This document shows, piece after piece, positions 53,492-61,788 of a DNA stretch of 64,000 bases. Each line of letters starts with the position of its first letter. Position 1 is the stretch's first letter. The notes beneath the pieces were generated by a model. It had not been told where the DNA came from, did no database searches, and saw nothing but the letters and a program-made list of their open reading frames with translations. This stretch comes from an uncultured Prevotellaceae bacterium (GTDB lineage: Bacteria > Bacteroidota > Bacteroidia > Bacteroidales > Bacteroidaceae), in assembly GCA_900315095.1 (NCBI GenBank), contig OMXS01000001.1:62001-126000 (forward strand), given 5' to 3'. A program made the translations under genes and the position numbers.

Positions 53492-54355
53492 ATGATACAG
53501 AACAAAACAAACAAAATGGTAGTCTTTTTGCTTATTTCATTAATAATGTTTTCATGTGCAGGCGATGGTAAGAAAAGCGAAGGAAGTAAAGGTCACAAGA
53601 TTGAATATCAAGTGGTTGAGTCGGCAAGTGGTGACGTTGAGGATGAAGAGATTTGGGCAACTATGGATGGCAAATTCCAAAACACGGGGATTGAACCGAA
53701 TGTTGTCTATGAAATTATTGACCAGCGTGACTATGATGGAGATGGATTAGAAGAAGCGTTTGTTTTTCAATCGTCGGGCGGCAGTGCAAATATGCCTCGG
53801 TTCATTGTATATTATAACAAAGAAACAGAAGCATTCCAGAAGGTTGAGTTTCAAAATGTAGGTGTGTTTCTGAATGACTCTATAGAGGAATGGAATGGGA
53901 AATGGTCTTTCTATGGTGGAAACGATGCACACTACGAACGTTTCATTTTTGAAAATGGTCGAATTATAAAAGTAGATAAATACATGCGTCCCAAGCCAGA
54001 AGGAGCAGAGACTTTGCTTACACTATCTCCCTCCAAAATGTTTGGTGATGAAACGGAGGCTGAAGCTGGCGACAAGAAAACTGCAAGTTATGACCTTGAT
54101 GGTGACGGAAAGAATGAAATAATAGAATGTGAATATATGCATGGAATTTTGTGGGGTGACCCAGAGAGAGACCGCAAGCCTACCATGCATATAACAATTT
54201 ATTGGAGCAATGGATTCACATCGGATTTGACAGGCGAAGAATATTGGCTTGAAATGAATGTCCTTTCAACCAAGACAAATGGTGTGAATGATTTAAGCAA
54301 TGGTCAGATAGGCGTTACTTACAGATGGGATGGTAGACAATTTAAACAGCAGTAG
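53492..54355 (+). CDS. Lipoprotein with two DxDxDG loops, unknown function
   Basis: A 287-residue protein. The lipoprotein signal ends in IMFSC (Cys22). Two calcium-loop-like segments, DYDGDGLEEAFV (about 82) and DLDGDGKNEIIE (about 202), fit VCBS/FG-GAP-like repeats found in surface proteins. The remainder has no catalytic motif I can name. The lipoprotein at 18249 has one such loop. It is followed by 278 bp with no gene, before the minus-strand block. Confidence 0.72.
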   Translation: MIQNKTNKMVVFLLISLIMFSCAGDGKKSEGSKGHKIEYQVVESASGDVEDEEIWATMDGKFQNTGIEPNVVYEIIDQRDYDGDGLEEAFVFQSSGGSANMPRFIVYYNKETEAFQKVEFQNVGVFLNDSIEEWNGKWSFYGGNDAHYERFIFENGRIIKVDKYMRPKPEGAETLLTLSPSKMFGDETEAEAGDKKTASYDLDGDGKNEIIECEYMHGILWGDPERDRKPTMHITIYWSNGFTSDLTGEEYWLEMNVLSTKTNGVNDLSNGQIGVTYRWDGRQFKQQ

Positions 54356-54633
54356 ATTTGATTACACAGCAGAGACCCCTATTTGAAATTCTTGAAATAA
54401 TGTGGAGGAGCATCGCACTCTTGAAAGGTTTTGGGATGCATGATTCTGGTATAGACACTATCAGTCCTCGTAATATAAAAACAATATAGAAAACTATTCG
54501 GATTTTCTTTAGGATGAATGGCGTGACAACATCACGTTTTGGATACGAAAACCATTAATTAAGGATGAAGAGTTTTGACGGTTTGAAGCTGACCAATCAG
54601 TATAAATAGTTGTTTTTAGTATATTGTTGCAAT

Positions 54634-57033
54634 CTATTTCACTATATACTTCTTTCCGTTCTTTATGTAAATACCGCTCTTGGGATTCTCCACTACCCTA
54701 CCTTGAAGGTCGTATGTGGGTGTTGAATGATGGGTGTTGGATATTGAAATGTCTTTGATGACGGTTGCGGCGGGCATATTTGCATCCATCCAAAGTTTTC
54801 TGTCAGCAAACCATTGGCGCAATTTTGTAATTTCTTCTTGAACAGAAAGTCGTGTGAAACCCCATCTCTCGCAATCCCATTGCTTTGAAGTCTGCAAATC
54901 GGCCGCTAATGGTGATGTTGAAAGAGAGTCGAGCAGGAAATCCATTCTGTCAAAAATACCAGGCGAAAGTTCGTGATAGCGATTAATATATGTGTCTTTA
55001 AATAATGTGTTCGGGCTGTTCAGCAAGTCGTTGAAGTGGTATCTATAATGAATAGAAGCCCATGTGCCTTCGTTCATACATATTGTGTCAAAATCCCATA
55101 GGTTTGCCATTTTGAAAAGAGAGGAGTCTGTATTGTCGTATTTCGTCATGTAGATGTTCGATCCAAGACCATCTTGAGTGCCCAGAATGTCATGAGCGAC
55201 AAGCCAAGAAGCAAAAGATAAGACATCTATATAAGATGGATAGGTGCCGTCTTTTAACGACTGTTCCATTTCAAGTACAGCATTACTGATGTAAGTGGTG
55301 CTTTCTTCGGTAAAGTCTTCTACATCAGGATGCTTGAAAGTATAGTTGTCGCTATAATTGCTTGGCACAAAGAAATCCTCGTTCCACCAATAAGGATCAT
55401 ACTCAAAGATGTATCCTGCGTCTTTATTAACATCAAGACGGCAGTCAGAGTTGCGCCTTACCGACTCGCAAAGGGCATAAAGACCACGGAAATCGCCGTT
55501 AATGATAACATTAACAAATTGGAAAGCGGGTGTCCAAGGCATTTCCGCAAGGCGGTTTATCTCTGTTCCGGCATAGAGATTTAACAAAGTGTGCTCTTCC
55601 TTCAAAAGTACCCAGTTGCGGTCATTATACTTTTTATTGCCTCGACAGAGAAGATCTGCCTTCTTCTCCAACTTTATCTTGAAAGGTTTTTTTGGCAACC
55701 AGGAACTCCAGTTGCCACGAATGTTATACTTCATTCCGCTTACTCCCTCTTCATACTCCCCGCTATCGTAGAGCGTTTCGTCACCTTTATAGATGACAAG
55801 AGAGCCAGGCACCTTAGTGGCATTACGTATTGAACCGCCGTTGCAACCTTCAGGAGCAACAACATACTCGCCTGTTGGCTCTTCATTATCTATGGTGTTA
55901 ATCACCACAACGGGCATACTGAGACTTCGCAATGTGGCAAGACTTGGTTGTTCTTGTGCCGAGACATTTGCAGGAAACATCACCATTAAAAAGAAAGTGG
56001 CGGTTATAGCGATTTCCTTTTGCTTTCCTATAAGAAATGGTAGATAACGATAGATAATGTAAGCGATGATGGTGCAGAGGTCATAAACAAGTATCAAAGC
56101 TATCAGCATTTGCCAATAACTGCTATATGTGAACCCTATCTTGTTCAACAAAAGGGCTACAAACGTTGGCGAAGCACCGCAGAAGAAGTAATATACCAAA
56201 GAATGGGCTCCCGTCCAGCTAACCATAAACACCCGTCCAAGCCATTTGCAGAGGGCAACAAGGAAAAGAGTGGAAACGGCAATGTCGGCAAGGAAGAGAG
56301 GTATGTTAGACACCTCTACACTACCGATGACCGTATCCTCGTTGCCTGTCATTATCATTATCTTTATTAGTATTAATAGAAAGAGTAATGATGAAGTATA
56401 TATAATGGGGTGGAAACGGTTGAAAACCGCTTCAAAACGATGGTAGAGTGCACCGCAAATCATTATTCCAAGGGCAAGCATACCATCGTTTACAAACCAC
56501 AGGTTTTGTTGATAAAAGAGTGGAGAAGGGTTGTATTTGTTGCCGATAACAAAGGCTGCGGCAAACGAAAGCACAGCAAAGAGACACAACAAAAGTGTTT
56601 TTCCATGTGTTATAAACATCGTTATGCACATCAATAGTTCTGCAACGATGAGGGCAGCAACGAACCATGATGCTTGTCCAAGGATTATTTTGGTGAACAC
56701 TTCAGCTGCATCGGCATGCTGAAAAACTATCTTTAAGACACCAAGAATTATAGTGAAGATGAAATAAGGCAACACAAGTGACCTTGCGATGGACTTTATC
56801 TTATGAGCAAAAGAAAACCCTTTGTCACCTATAAACAAATATCCAGAGATGAAGAAGAACCCTGCCAGAGCGTTATGTACATAACATTGATAAGGTGTTA
56901 TGATGCCATCTGCGTAATAAACCTCGGTATGAAAGAGCAGTATAGCAATCATGCATATGCCCCGCATGGTGTCTATCCAGGGCAGACGGTTATTGTTTGT
57001 AGACGTAACAGCATCTCTTTGCACCTTCTTCAT
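54634..57033 (-). CDS. Fusion of acyltransferase-3 membrane domain with CotH-type kinase domain
   Basis: A 799-residue two-part protein. Residues 15-330 form an acyltransferase family 3 membrane domain (LPWIDTMRGICMIAILLFHTE, GFFFISGYLF). Residues 335-356 (KEIAITATFFLMVMFPANVSAQ) read like the signal peptide of a second protein, now the last membrane helix. Residues 370-720 match CotH-like kinases: KYNIRGNWSSWLPKKPFKIKLEKK, DRNWVLLKEE, VAHDILGTQDGLGSNIYMTK and LWDFDT near 650. The C-terminus YDLQGRVVENPKSGIYIKNG resembles Prevotella secretion/sorting tails. CotH phosphorylates proteins in spores; a substrate here is unknown. No stop or start separates the two halves. Confidence 0.82.
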   Translation of the reverse strand: MKKVQRDAVTSTNNNRLPWIDTMRGICMIAILLFHTEVYYADGIITPYQCYVHNALAGFFFISGYLFIGDKGFSFAHKIKSIARSLVLPYFIFTIILGVLKIVFQHADAAEVFTKIILGQASWFVAALIVAELLMCITMFITHGKTLLLCLFAVLSFAAAFVIGNKYNPSPLFYQQNLWFVNDGMLALGIMICGALYHRFEAVFNRFHPIIYTSSLLFLLILIKIMIMTGNEDTVIGSVEVSNIPLFLADIAVSTLFLVALCKWLGRVFMVSWTGAHSLVYYFFCGASPTFVALLLNKIGFTYSSYWQMLIALILVYDLCTIIAYIIYRYLPFLIGKQKEIAITATFFLMVMFPANVSAQEQPSLATLRSLSMPVVVINTIDNEEPTGEYVVAPEGCNGGSIRNATKVPGSLVIYKGDETLYDSGEYEEGVSGMKYNIRGNWSSWLPKKPFKIKLEKKADLLCRGNKKYNDRNWVLLKEEHTLLNLYAGTEINRLAEMPWTPAFQFVNVIINGDFRGLYALCESVRRNSDCRLDVNKDAGYIFEYDPYWWNEDFFVPSNYSDNYTFKHPDVEDFTEESTTYISNAVLEMEQSLKDGTYPSYIDVLSFASWLVAHDILGTQDGLGSNIYMTKYDNTDSSLFKMANLWDFDTICMNEGTWASIHYRYHFNDLLNSPNTLFKDTYINRYHELSPGIFDRMDFLLDSLSTSPLAADLQTSKQWDCERWGFTRLSVQEEITKLRQWFADRKLWMDANMPAATVIKDISISNTHHSTPTYDLQGRVVENPKSGIYIKNGKKYIVK

Positions 57034-57070
57034 CTCTCTTTCTCCCTTCCTCTTTTTTCCTTTCTCAGGA

Positions 57071-59203
57071 TTATCTCACAATAGCAATCTTGCAAACAGT
57101 ACCAGCATCGCCGTCGGCTGTTGCTGTTTGAACCATATAAATGCCAGAAGCCACGCGCTTGCCGTTGAGGTCACAGCCGTCCCAAGTGTACATACCGCCG
57201 TTGCTGCGACCTTGATTTACCAGCACACCGTTGCTTGTTGTTATTTTCACATCGGCGTTCATAGAGAGTCCAACGACGGTTATCATGCCGTTGAAGTCGG
57301 GCTTAACGGGGTTGGGATATGCATAGACGTTGTCTGTGGTCATCTCTTCGTTGGAAGCAGAGGCATCACTCATGTAAGAGCAAAGTCCGCGATTGGTGCC
57401 GAAGAACACCTCACCCGTCTTGTTATTGATGGCTATCGACTCTATCTCATTGTCCAAGAGATTGCTGTTCTCGGTAGTGAAATGCTGCAGTTCGGTGGTG
57501 TTATCGCTGTCTATAAGATATACTCCGTCGTCGAAAGTGCCAAACCACTTGCGGCCGGCAGCATCCTCTGCCATACAGTTTATGTTGATACCGCCAAGCA
57601 GATAGTCAGCAAGGTTAGTGCCATCGTTGCGCGGCACCTTTGGCTGAACAAGCGACTGGTCGTCTGTTCCTATTTGATTCTTAGGCAGATATGCCGGTCC
57701 TCCATTTCCTCCTATCCATATATCGCCGCTTCTACTCTCCATGATGCACTCCACAGCATTGCTTGTGTATTCTGTTCCATCTTGGTTTTTATAGGGCATA
57801 TTATAAGCAACGAGAGCGTCGTTAGCGGTGTCATAACTATAGTAACTTGGCTTTACCCAATAGTCGTTGGTAAACCATAGTGTTCCGTTGCTGGCTTTAA
57901 AGAGGTGTGAAGGATAGTGAAGCGCCACGTTCTTATCCTGAATGAGGTCGCTCTTAGGGAACGTCTTCCATTCTCCGTTGGCACTATAGCGCAGCAGACA
58001 GTTATCGTATACCATTCCGTTTAGTACCCACAGGTCGCCGTTGTCGTTATATCTGAGTCCGAAGACGAGCACATATGTGTTCTTCAGAACGGTGTAGGCT
58101 GCCTGCAAAGGACTGTTATCGGTGTTGTATAGTTTCACAAACTTGCCATCGATAAACTCGTACATGCCTGTTCTGCCGCCTGCCATAAGACGCACACCGG
58201 CGGTGTATGTTGGGTCGATGTCAAAGTCCATGAGGTCTACATATCTTATTCCTGTCTTCTTTTCGAGGTTGTCTTCATAATTCACCCATTCGTTGCCGTC
58301 GTACACCTGTATGCATCCTGGACGCGCCTTGTCGCCCCATCGTGTGAAACTTCCACCGCAAGAGTAGAGCTTATCGCCATAAAAGCGCATAGTGGTGAAG
58401 TAGTTATACGATGGTCCGTCAGGCTGAATGCCGCTTGCGGTGATAGTTCTGCTGCTGTCTTCAGCTTTTTTCCACGACTGCAGTTTACCGTCCTGCTGCG
58501 TGCTCCAGTAGCATTTGTTCACCTGGTCGTAGGCAATCAGCTCGTTGTATCCTTGCTTGTTGCTTGTCGTTATGGTGTTATCGTCAATGTAAGTGGGATT
58601 CTCTCCGCTTTTCAGCGATGTCCAGTTGGCTGGGTCGAGCAGGTTGTCGTTCATGTCACCGCGTATGTTTCCGTCTGTTGTATTGCAGAAAATGACGCCG
58701 CCAGAGACTTGAATCTTGTTCACTCTTTTGCCGAAGTTATAAGTAGCACTTATCTCGTTGTTTGCCACATCCATCTTAATCACGCCGAAACCTGTGCCGA
58801 TGAAGGCATATTTCGCGCTTATTGTGAGGCAATAAACGGTTTTGTTTTCAGTCATCGACTTTGTGTAGAAACTGCTGTTGTTCTCTACTGTACCGTCGTT
58901 CTGCATGAGGTCGATGTTCTGGTTGCTGTATATTATGACCAGTTTCTTTGCTGCCTTGCACCATGCAATAAAAGAGATGCCGGTGTCGGAGAGTGAGTTT
59001 GCCTTGTCGTAGGTCTCTATGCTCTGGTCGTTTGGATTGTATGAGTAAAGGTTAGTGCTTGCAAGCACGAAAACTTTCTCGCCCGACGGCTCAATGTCTG
59101 TTATCGACTTGTAAGCCAAATAGGTGTTCCATTGTCCGATGCTAGCGGCACTTACTGCTGCCGAAAAAAGCGTTGCGACGATAGTTAATATATGTTTCCT
59201 CAT
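57071..59203 (-). CDS. porZ: PorZ-like type IX secretion system protein
   Basis: A 710-residue exported beta-propeller protein. The signal peptide spans about residues 1-19. The N-terminal IGQWNTYLAYKSITDIEPSGEKVFVLASTNLYSYNPNDQSIETY is typical of PorZ. Further propeller blades follow (GDIWIGGNGGPAYLPKN, GEVFFGTNRGLCSY), then a C-terminal type IX domain starting at about VYAYPNPVKPDFNG and ending GIYMVQTATADGDAGTVCKIAIVR. PorZ sits on the cell surface as part of the attachment complex that links A-LPS to type IX cargo. It lies next to a protein with a sorting-like tail. Confidence 0.78.
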   Translation of the reverse strand: MRKHILTIVATLFSAAVSAASIGQWNTYLAYKSITDIEPSGEKVFVLASTNLYSYNPNDQSIETYDKANSLSDTGISFIAWCKAAKKLVIIYSNQNIDLMQNDGTVENNSSFYTKSMTENKTVYCLTISAKYAFIGTGFGVIKMDVANNEISATYNFGKRVNKIQVSGGVIFCNTTDGNIRGDMNDNLLDPANWTSLKSGENPTYIDDNTITTSNKQGYNELIAYDQVNKCYWSTQQDGKLQSWKKAEDSSRTITASGIQPDGPSYNYFTTMRFYGDKLYSCGGSFTRWGDKARPGCIQVYDGNEWVNYEDNLEKKTGIRYVDLMDFDIDPTYTAGVRLMAGGRTGMYEFIDGKFVKLYNTDNSPLQAAYTVLKNTYVLVFGLRYNDNGDLWVLNGMVYDNCLLRYSANGEWKTFPKSDLIQDKNVALHYPSHLFKASNGTLWFTNDYWVKPSYYSYDTANDALVAYNMPYKNQDGTEYTSNAVECIMESRSGDIWIGGNGGPAYLPKNQIGTDDQSLVQPKVPRNDGTNLADYLLGGININCMAEDAAGRKWFGTFDDGVYLIDSDNTTELQHFTTENSNLLDNEIESIAINNKTGEVFFGTNRGLCSYMSDASASNEEMTTDNVYAYPNPVKPDFNGMITVVGLSMNADVKITTSNGVLVNQGRSNGGMYTWDGCDLNGKRVASGIYMVQTATADGDAGTVCKIAIVR

Positions 59204-59225
59204 GTTGCTTATCTTCTTAACTCCA

Positions 59226-60119
59226 TTAACTCCTTTTGTTTCTCAGCTCCTCAAAATATAAAAGCTTGTATATATTAAACTTAAAAACGCTCGGATTATT
59301 GCCTTCTAAGTTGTGTAAGAGTGATTTATGAAGCAATTTATACATGAGATGAAAGAGAGGAGCGAGGTGCAATCGTCTTATTTTTCGGTCGTAGTCGAGC
59401 AGCGGGGAGAAGCCTTGCAGTTCGTCGCTGAACTGATGTAGCGTGCGCAGTCCTTCTTCCGTCTTGCGCACAAAGTGCTCGTTTGTCTCGAAGTCGGTTG
59501 CTGTTACGGGGTTATTTATGTGCTTTATGGCGATGCTGTTGTCGCAAAGAGTCTTACCCCAAAGCACATCCTCATAGCCGTAATAACGGAAACGCTCGTC
59601 GAAGGGGAATCGTGTCATAACCTCCTTGTTGACTAAGAAGTTTTTTGTGTTGAAGTTCTGGTATGGTCTTTGTTGTCGAATGGCGACGCTGTGGTTGCCC
59701 TCTGCCTTCAGTTCATAACGGTAACGAAGGTTTGAAAGCAGCGAACTATCATCATGAATAATATCATATCCGCCATAAACTACGGGCGTCTCATGGGCGA
59801 GATAGTTGCTGATGAATTTGTCGTTACGCAAACTGTTGTCGCCGTCGAGGAACAACAAGCGGTCGTATTGCGCCTCGCCGGTAAGGAAATTCCTTATCTT
59901 CGCGCGACCAGAATTAACCTCTCTCTCTATCAACCGCACGTTTTCAAGCGAGCAGATGGCTCGGTTCTCCGCTTTCATCTGCTCGTCATCAGAGCCATCG
60001 TCGGCAACGATAATCTCCCATTGGATGGCCTCTTTGCACAACTGCTCGTGCAAAGCTGTCACCAAGTCGTGACAACTGCAGTTGAAAACAGGTATAAGTA
60101 CGGAGAGAGAATGGTTCAT
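59226..60119 (-). CDS. Family 2 glycosyltransferase
   Basis: A 297-residue GT-A enzyme. LSVLIPVFNCSCHDLVTALHEQL and EIIVADDGSDDEQMKAENRA form the nucleotide site, and LLFLDGDNSL holds the metal-binding DxD. The FRYYGYEDVLWGKTLCDNS block is the ED-type catalytic motif of GT2. Donor and acceptor are unknown. The stop of rdgB and this start overlap by one base (TAATG), indicating translational coupling. Confidence 0.85.
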   Translation of the reverse strand: MNHSLSVLIPVFNCSCHDLVTALHEQLCKEAIQWEIIVADDGSDDEQMKAENRAICSLENVRLIEREVNSGRAKIRNFLTGEAQYDRLLFLDGDNSLRNDKFISNYLAHETPVVYGGYDIIHDDSSLLSNLRYRYELKAEGNHSVAIRQQRPYQNFNTKNFLVNKEVMTRFPFDERFRYYGYEDVLWGKTLCDNSIAIKHINNPVTATDFETNEHFVRKTEEGLRTLHQFSDELQGFSPLLDYDRKIRRLHLAPLFHLMYKLLHKSLLHNLEGNNPSVFKFNIYKLLYFEELRNKRS

Positions 60120-60721
60120 TATAAGAGATAGTCTGCAAGTTTTTTCACCGCTCGTGCACGATGAGATATCTGGTTTTTCACGTCAAGACCGAGTTCGGCA
60201 AATGTCTTGTCGTAGCCTTCAGGCATAAAGATGGGGTCGTAACCGAAGCCCTCTGCACCGCGCTTTTCTTTGATAATGCTACCCTCCACCTTACCTTCGA
60301 AGATGTGAAGAACAGAACCTTCGCCTGCGCTTTCGCCGCTCTGTTGCTTTTGAAGCAATGCTATTACGGTACGGAAGCGTGCCGAACGATGTGTCTCATC
60401 ACCCAGTTTGCGCAGCAGTTTGTCCATATTAGCGTTGCTGTCATGATCGGTTCCCTCGGCGTAACGTGCGCTATGAACGCCTGGTTCGCCGTCGAGAGCA
60501 TCAACCTCAAGGCCTGTGTCGTCGGCGAAACAGTCGTAACCATATTTATCAAAGACATAACGCGCCTTCTGAACGGCATTGTCCAGCAGAGTGTCTCCTG
60601 TCTCCGGAATATCCTCGTGGCAGCCAATCTCAGCGAGAGACATCACCTCGAAGCCGCTGCCTAGTATCTCCCTTATCTCAGAGAGTTTGTTTTTGTTGTT
60701 TGTGGCGAATACTATTTTCAT
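60119..60721 (-). CDS. rdgB: Non-canonical purine NTP pyrophosphatase
   Basis: A HAM1/RdgB family house-cleaning enzyme that hydrolyses dITP and XTP, preventing their incorporation into DNA. It has 200 residues. [16 protein letters not shown] is the substrate-binding N-terminus. [27 protein letters not shown] has the catalytic Asp, and [20 protein letters not shown] and SHRARAV complete the signature. It overlaps yitT (four bases) and the GT2 gene (one base). Confidence 0.95.
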   Translation of the reverse strand: MKIVFATNNKNKLSEIREILGSGFEVMSLAEIGCHEDIPETGDTLLDNAVQKARYVFDKYGYDCFADDTGLEVDALDGEPGVHSARYAEGTDHDSNANMDKLLRKLGDETHRSARFRTVIALLQKQQSGESAGEGSVLHIFEGKVEGSIIKEKRGAEGFGYDPIFMPEGYDKTFAELGLDVKNQISHRARAVKKLADYLL

Positions 60722-61704
60722 TGCTTTATATCAGTATCTATGTCTTGATTGTCTATTATCATGCCCGCTTTCTCAATGTGTTCACGTTTCACTTTCACCT
60801 TAATCTTGTCGAAACCCTCGCCAAAGACTCCGATGACAGCACTTTGGCTGACAAACGCGTTGGGGTCGATCATCTTCACTATTCGGAAGATTGTGACGCT
60901 CTCACTTTTCTTTGCGAGCAGCACAATCACCTTAACCTCCTTGCCGCTGTACCATCCGTGTCCGTCAAGAATTGTCATCGTGTGGTCTGTTTGCATAGCA
61001 AGCGCCTTAGCAATCTCCTGGTATTTCTTCGAGAAAATCATGAACTGTACCGACTGGCGCTGACGGTTCATGATGTAATCGAGCATGAAGTTCTCGATAA
61101 TCATGGTGCAGAAGCCGAACACCACCATTGTCATTCGCTCGAGGAATGTGCCGAACTGCGGTATGAAAAGACAGCTGCCGATGATTATGAAGTCGGCAAA
61201 GATGAGTATCGTTCCAAGTGAAAAGTCGTGGTACTTGTTAATAGAAGCAGCGATGATGTCGGTTCCTCCCGTGCTGCCATTATAGAGGAAGGTGAGTCCA
61301 AGAGCCGTTCCCGTCATCAAACAGCCAATGAGCAACGACATGAAGTCTTGTCCCTCGCCCAGTATTTTTATCATGTTGCCCGCCTCGTCAACAGGTGCTA
61401 TCTCCTTCATAAACCACAAAAGGAACGACAGCATCAGCGTAGCGTAGATGGTTTTCATAAGGAATTTCACTCCCAGAATCTTCAATGCTACAACCAAAAG
61501 CGAGGCATTTATGAGGAAATAGGTGTAGGAGTTGGGGAACGAGGTGGCGTAATACACGATGGCGGCAATACCTGCCACACCGCCCGTCACTATCTCGTAG
61601 GGCATAAGAAAGAATGTAAACCCGAAGGCGTACAACACAAGCGCAAGGGTTATTCCTATATAATCCTTCAGCTCGTTTCTTATTATGGTTTTATTCATAG
61701 TCAT
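60718..61704 (-). CDS. YitT family membrane protein with DUF2179 domain
   Basis: A 328-residue protein. About five or six membrane helices span the first 210 residues ([61 protein letters not shown]). A soluble C-terminal DUF2179 domain follows ([25 protein letters not shown]). Function of the family is unsettled. The reading frame extends upstream to 61734, but [12 protein letters not shown] at 61704 (or Met at 61698) is the likely start because the upstream codons fall inside an inverted repeat. Confidence 0.87.
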   Translation of the reverse strand: MTMNKTIIRNELKDYIGITLALVLYAFGFTFFLMPYEIVTGGVAGIAAIVYYATSFPNSYTYFLINASLLVVALKILGVKFLMKTIYATLMLSFLLWFMKEIAPVDEAGNMIKILGEGQDFMSLLIGCLMTGTALGLTFLYNGSTGGTDIIAASINKYHDFSLGTILIFADFIIIGSCLFIPQFGTFLERMTMVVFGFCTMIIENFMLDYIMNRQRQSVQFMIFSKKYQEIAKALAMQTDHTMTILDGHGWYSGKEVKVIVLLAKKSESVTIFRIVKMIDPNAFVSQSAVIGVFGEGFDKIKVKVKREHIEKAGMIIDNQDIDTDIKQ

Positions 61705-61706
61705 TT

Positions 61707-61772
61707 TAAGGAGTGTAGAAGTGTAGGAGTGCAAGAGTTAGGAGTGATTCCTACACTCCTGAACTCCTATAT
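61707..61772. repeat. Inverted repeat of GGAGTGTAGGAGTG type
   Basis: AGGAGTGTAGAAGTGTAGG (about 61709) faces CCTACACTCCTGAACTCCT (about 61761), with a GGAGT-rich centre. It lies in the 84-bp gap between leuS and the yitT-like gene. Confidence 0.65.
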
Positions 61773-61788
61773 ATAGTATTCGAGTGCT

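Noticed and set aside
56951-57880. A 309-codon + strand frame across the end of the fusion gene and porZ
   Set aside because: It runs antisense through two well-supported genes, has no family-like composition, and crosses the intergenic junction.
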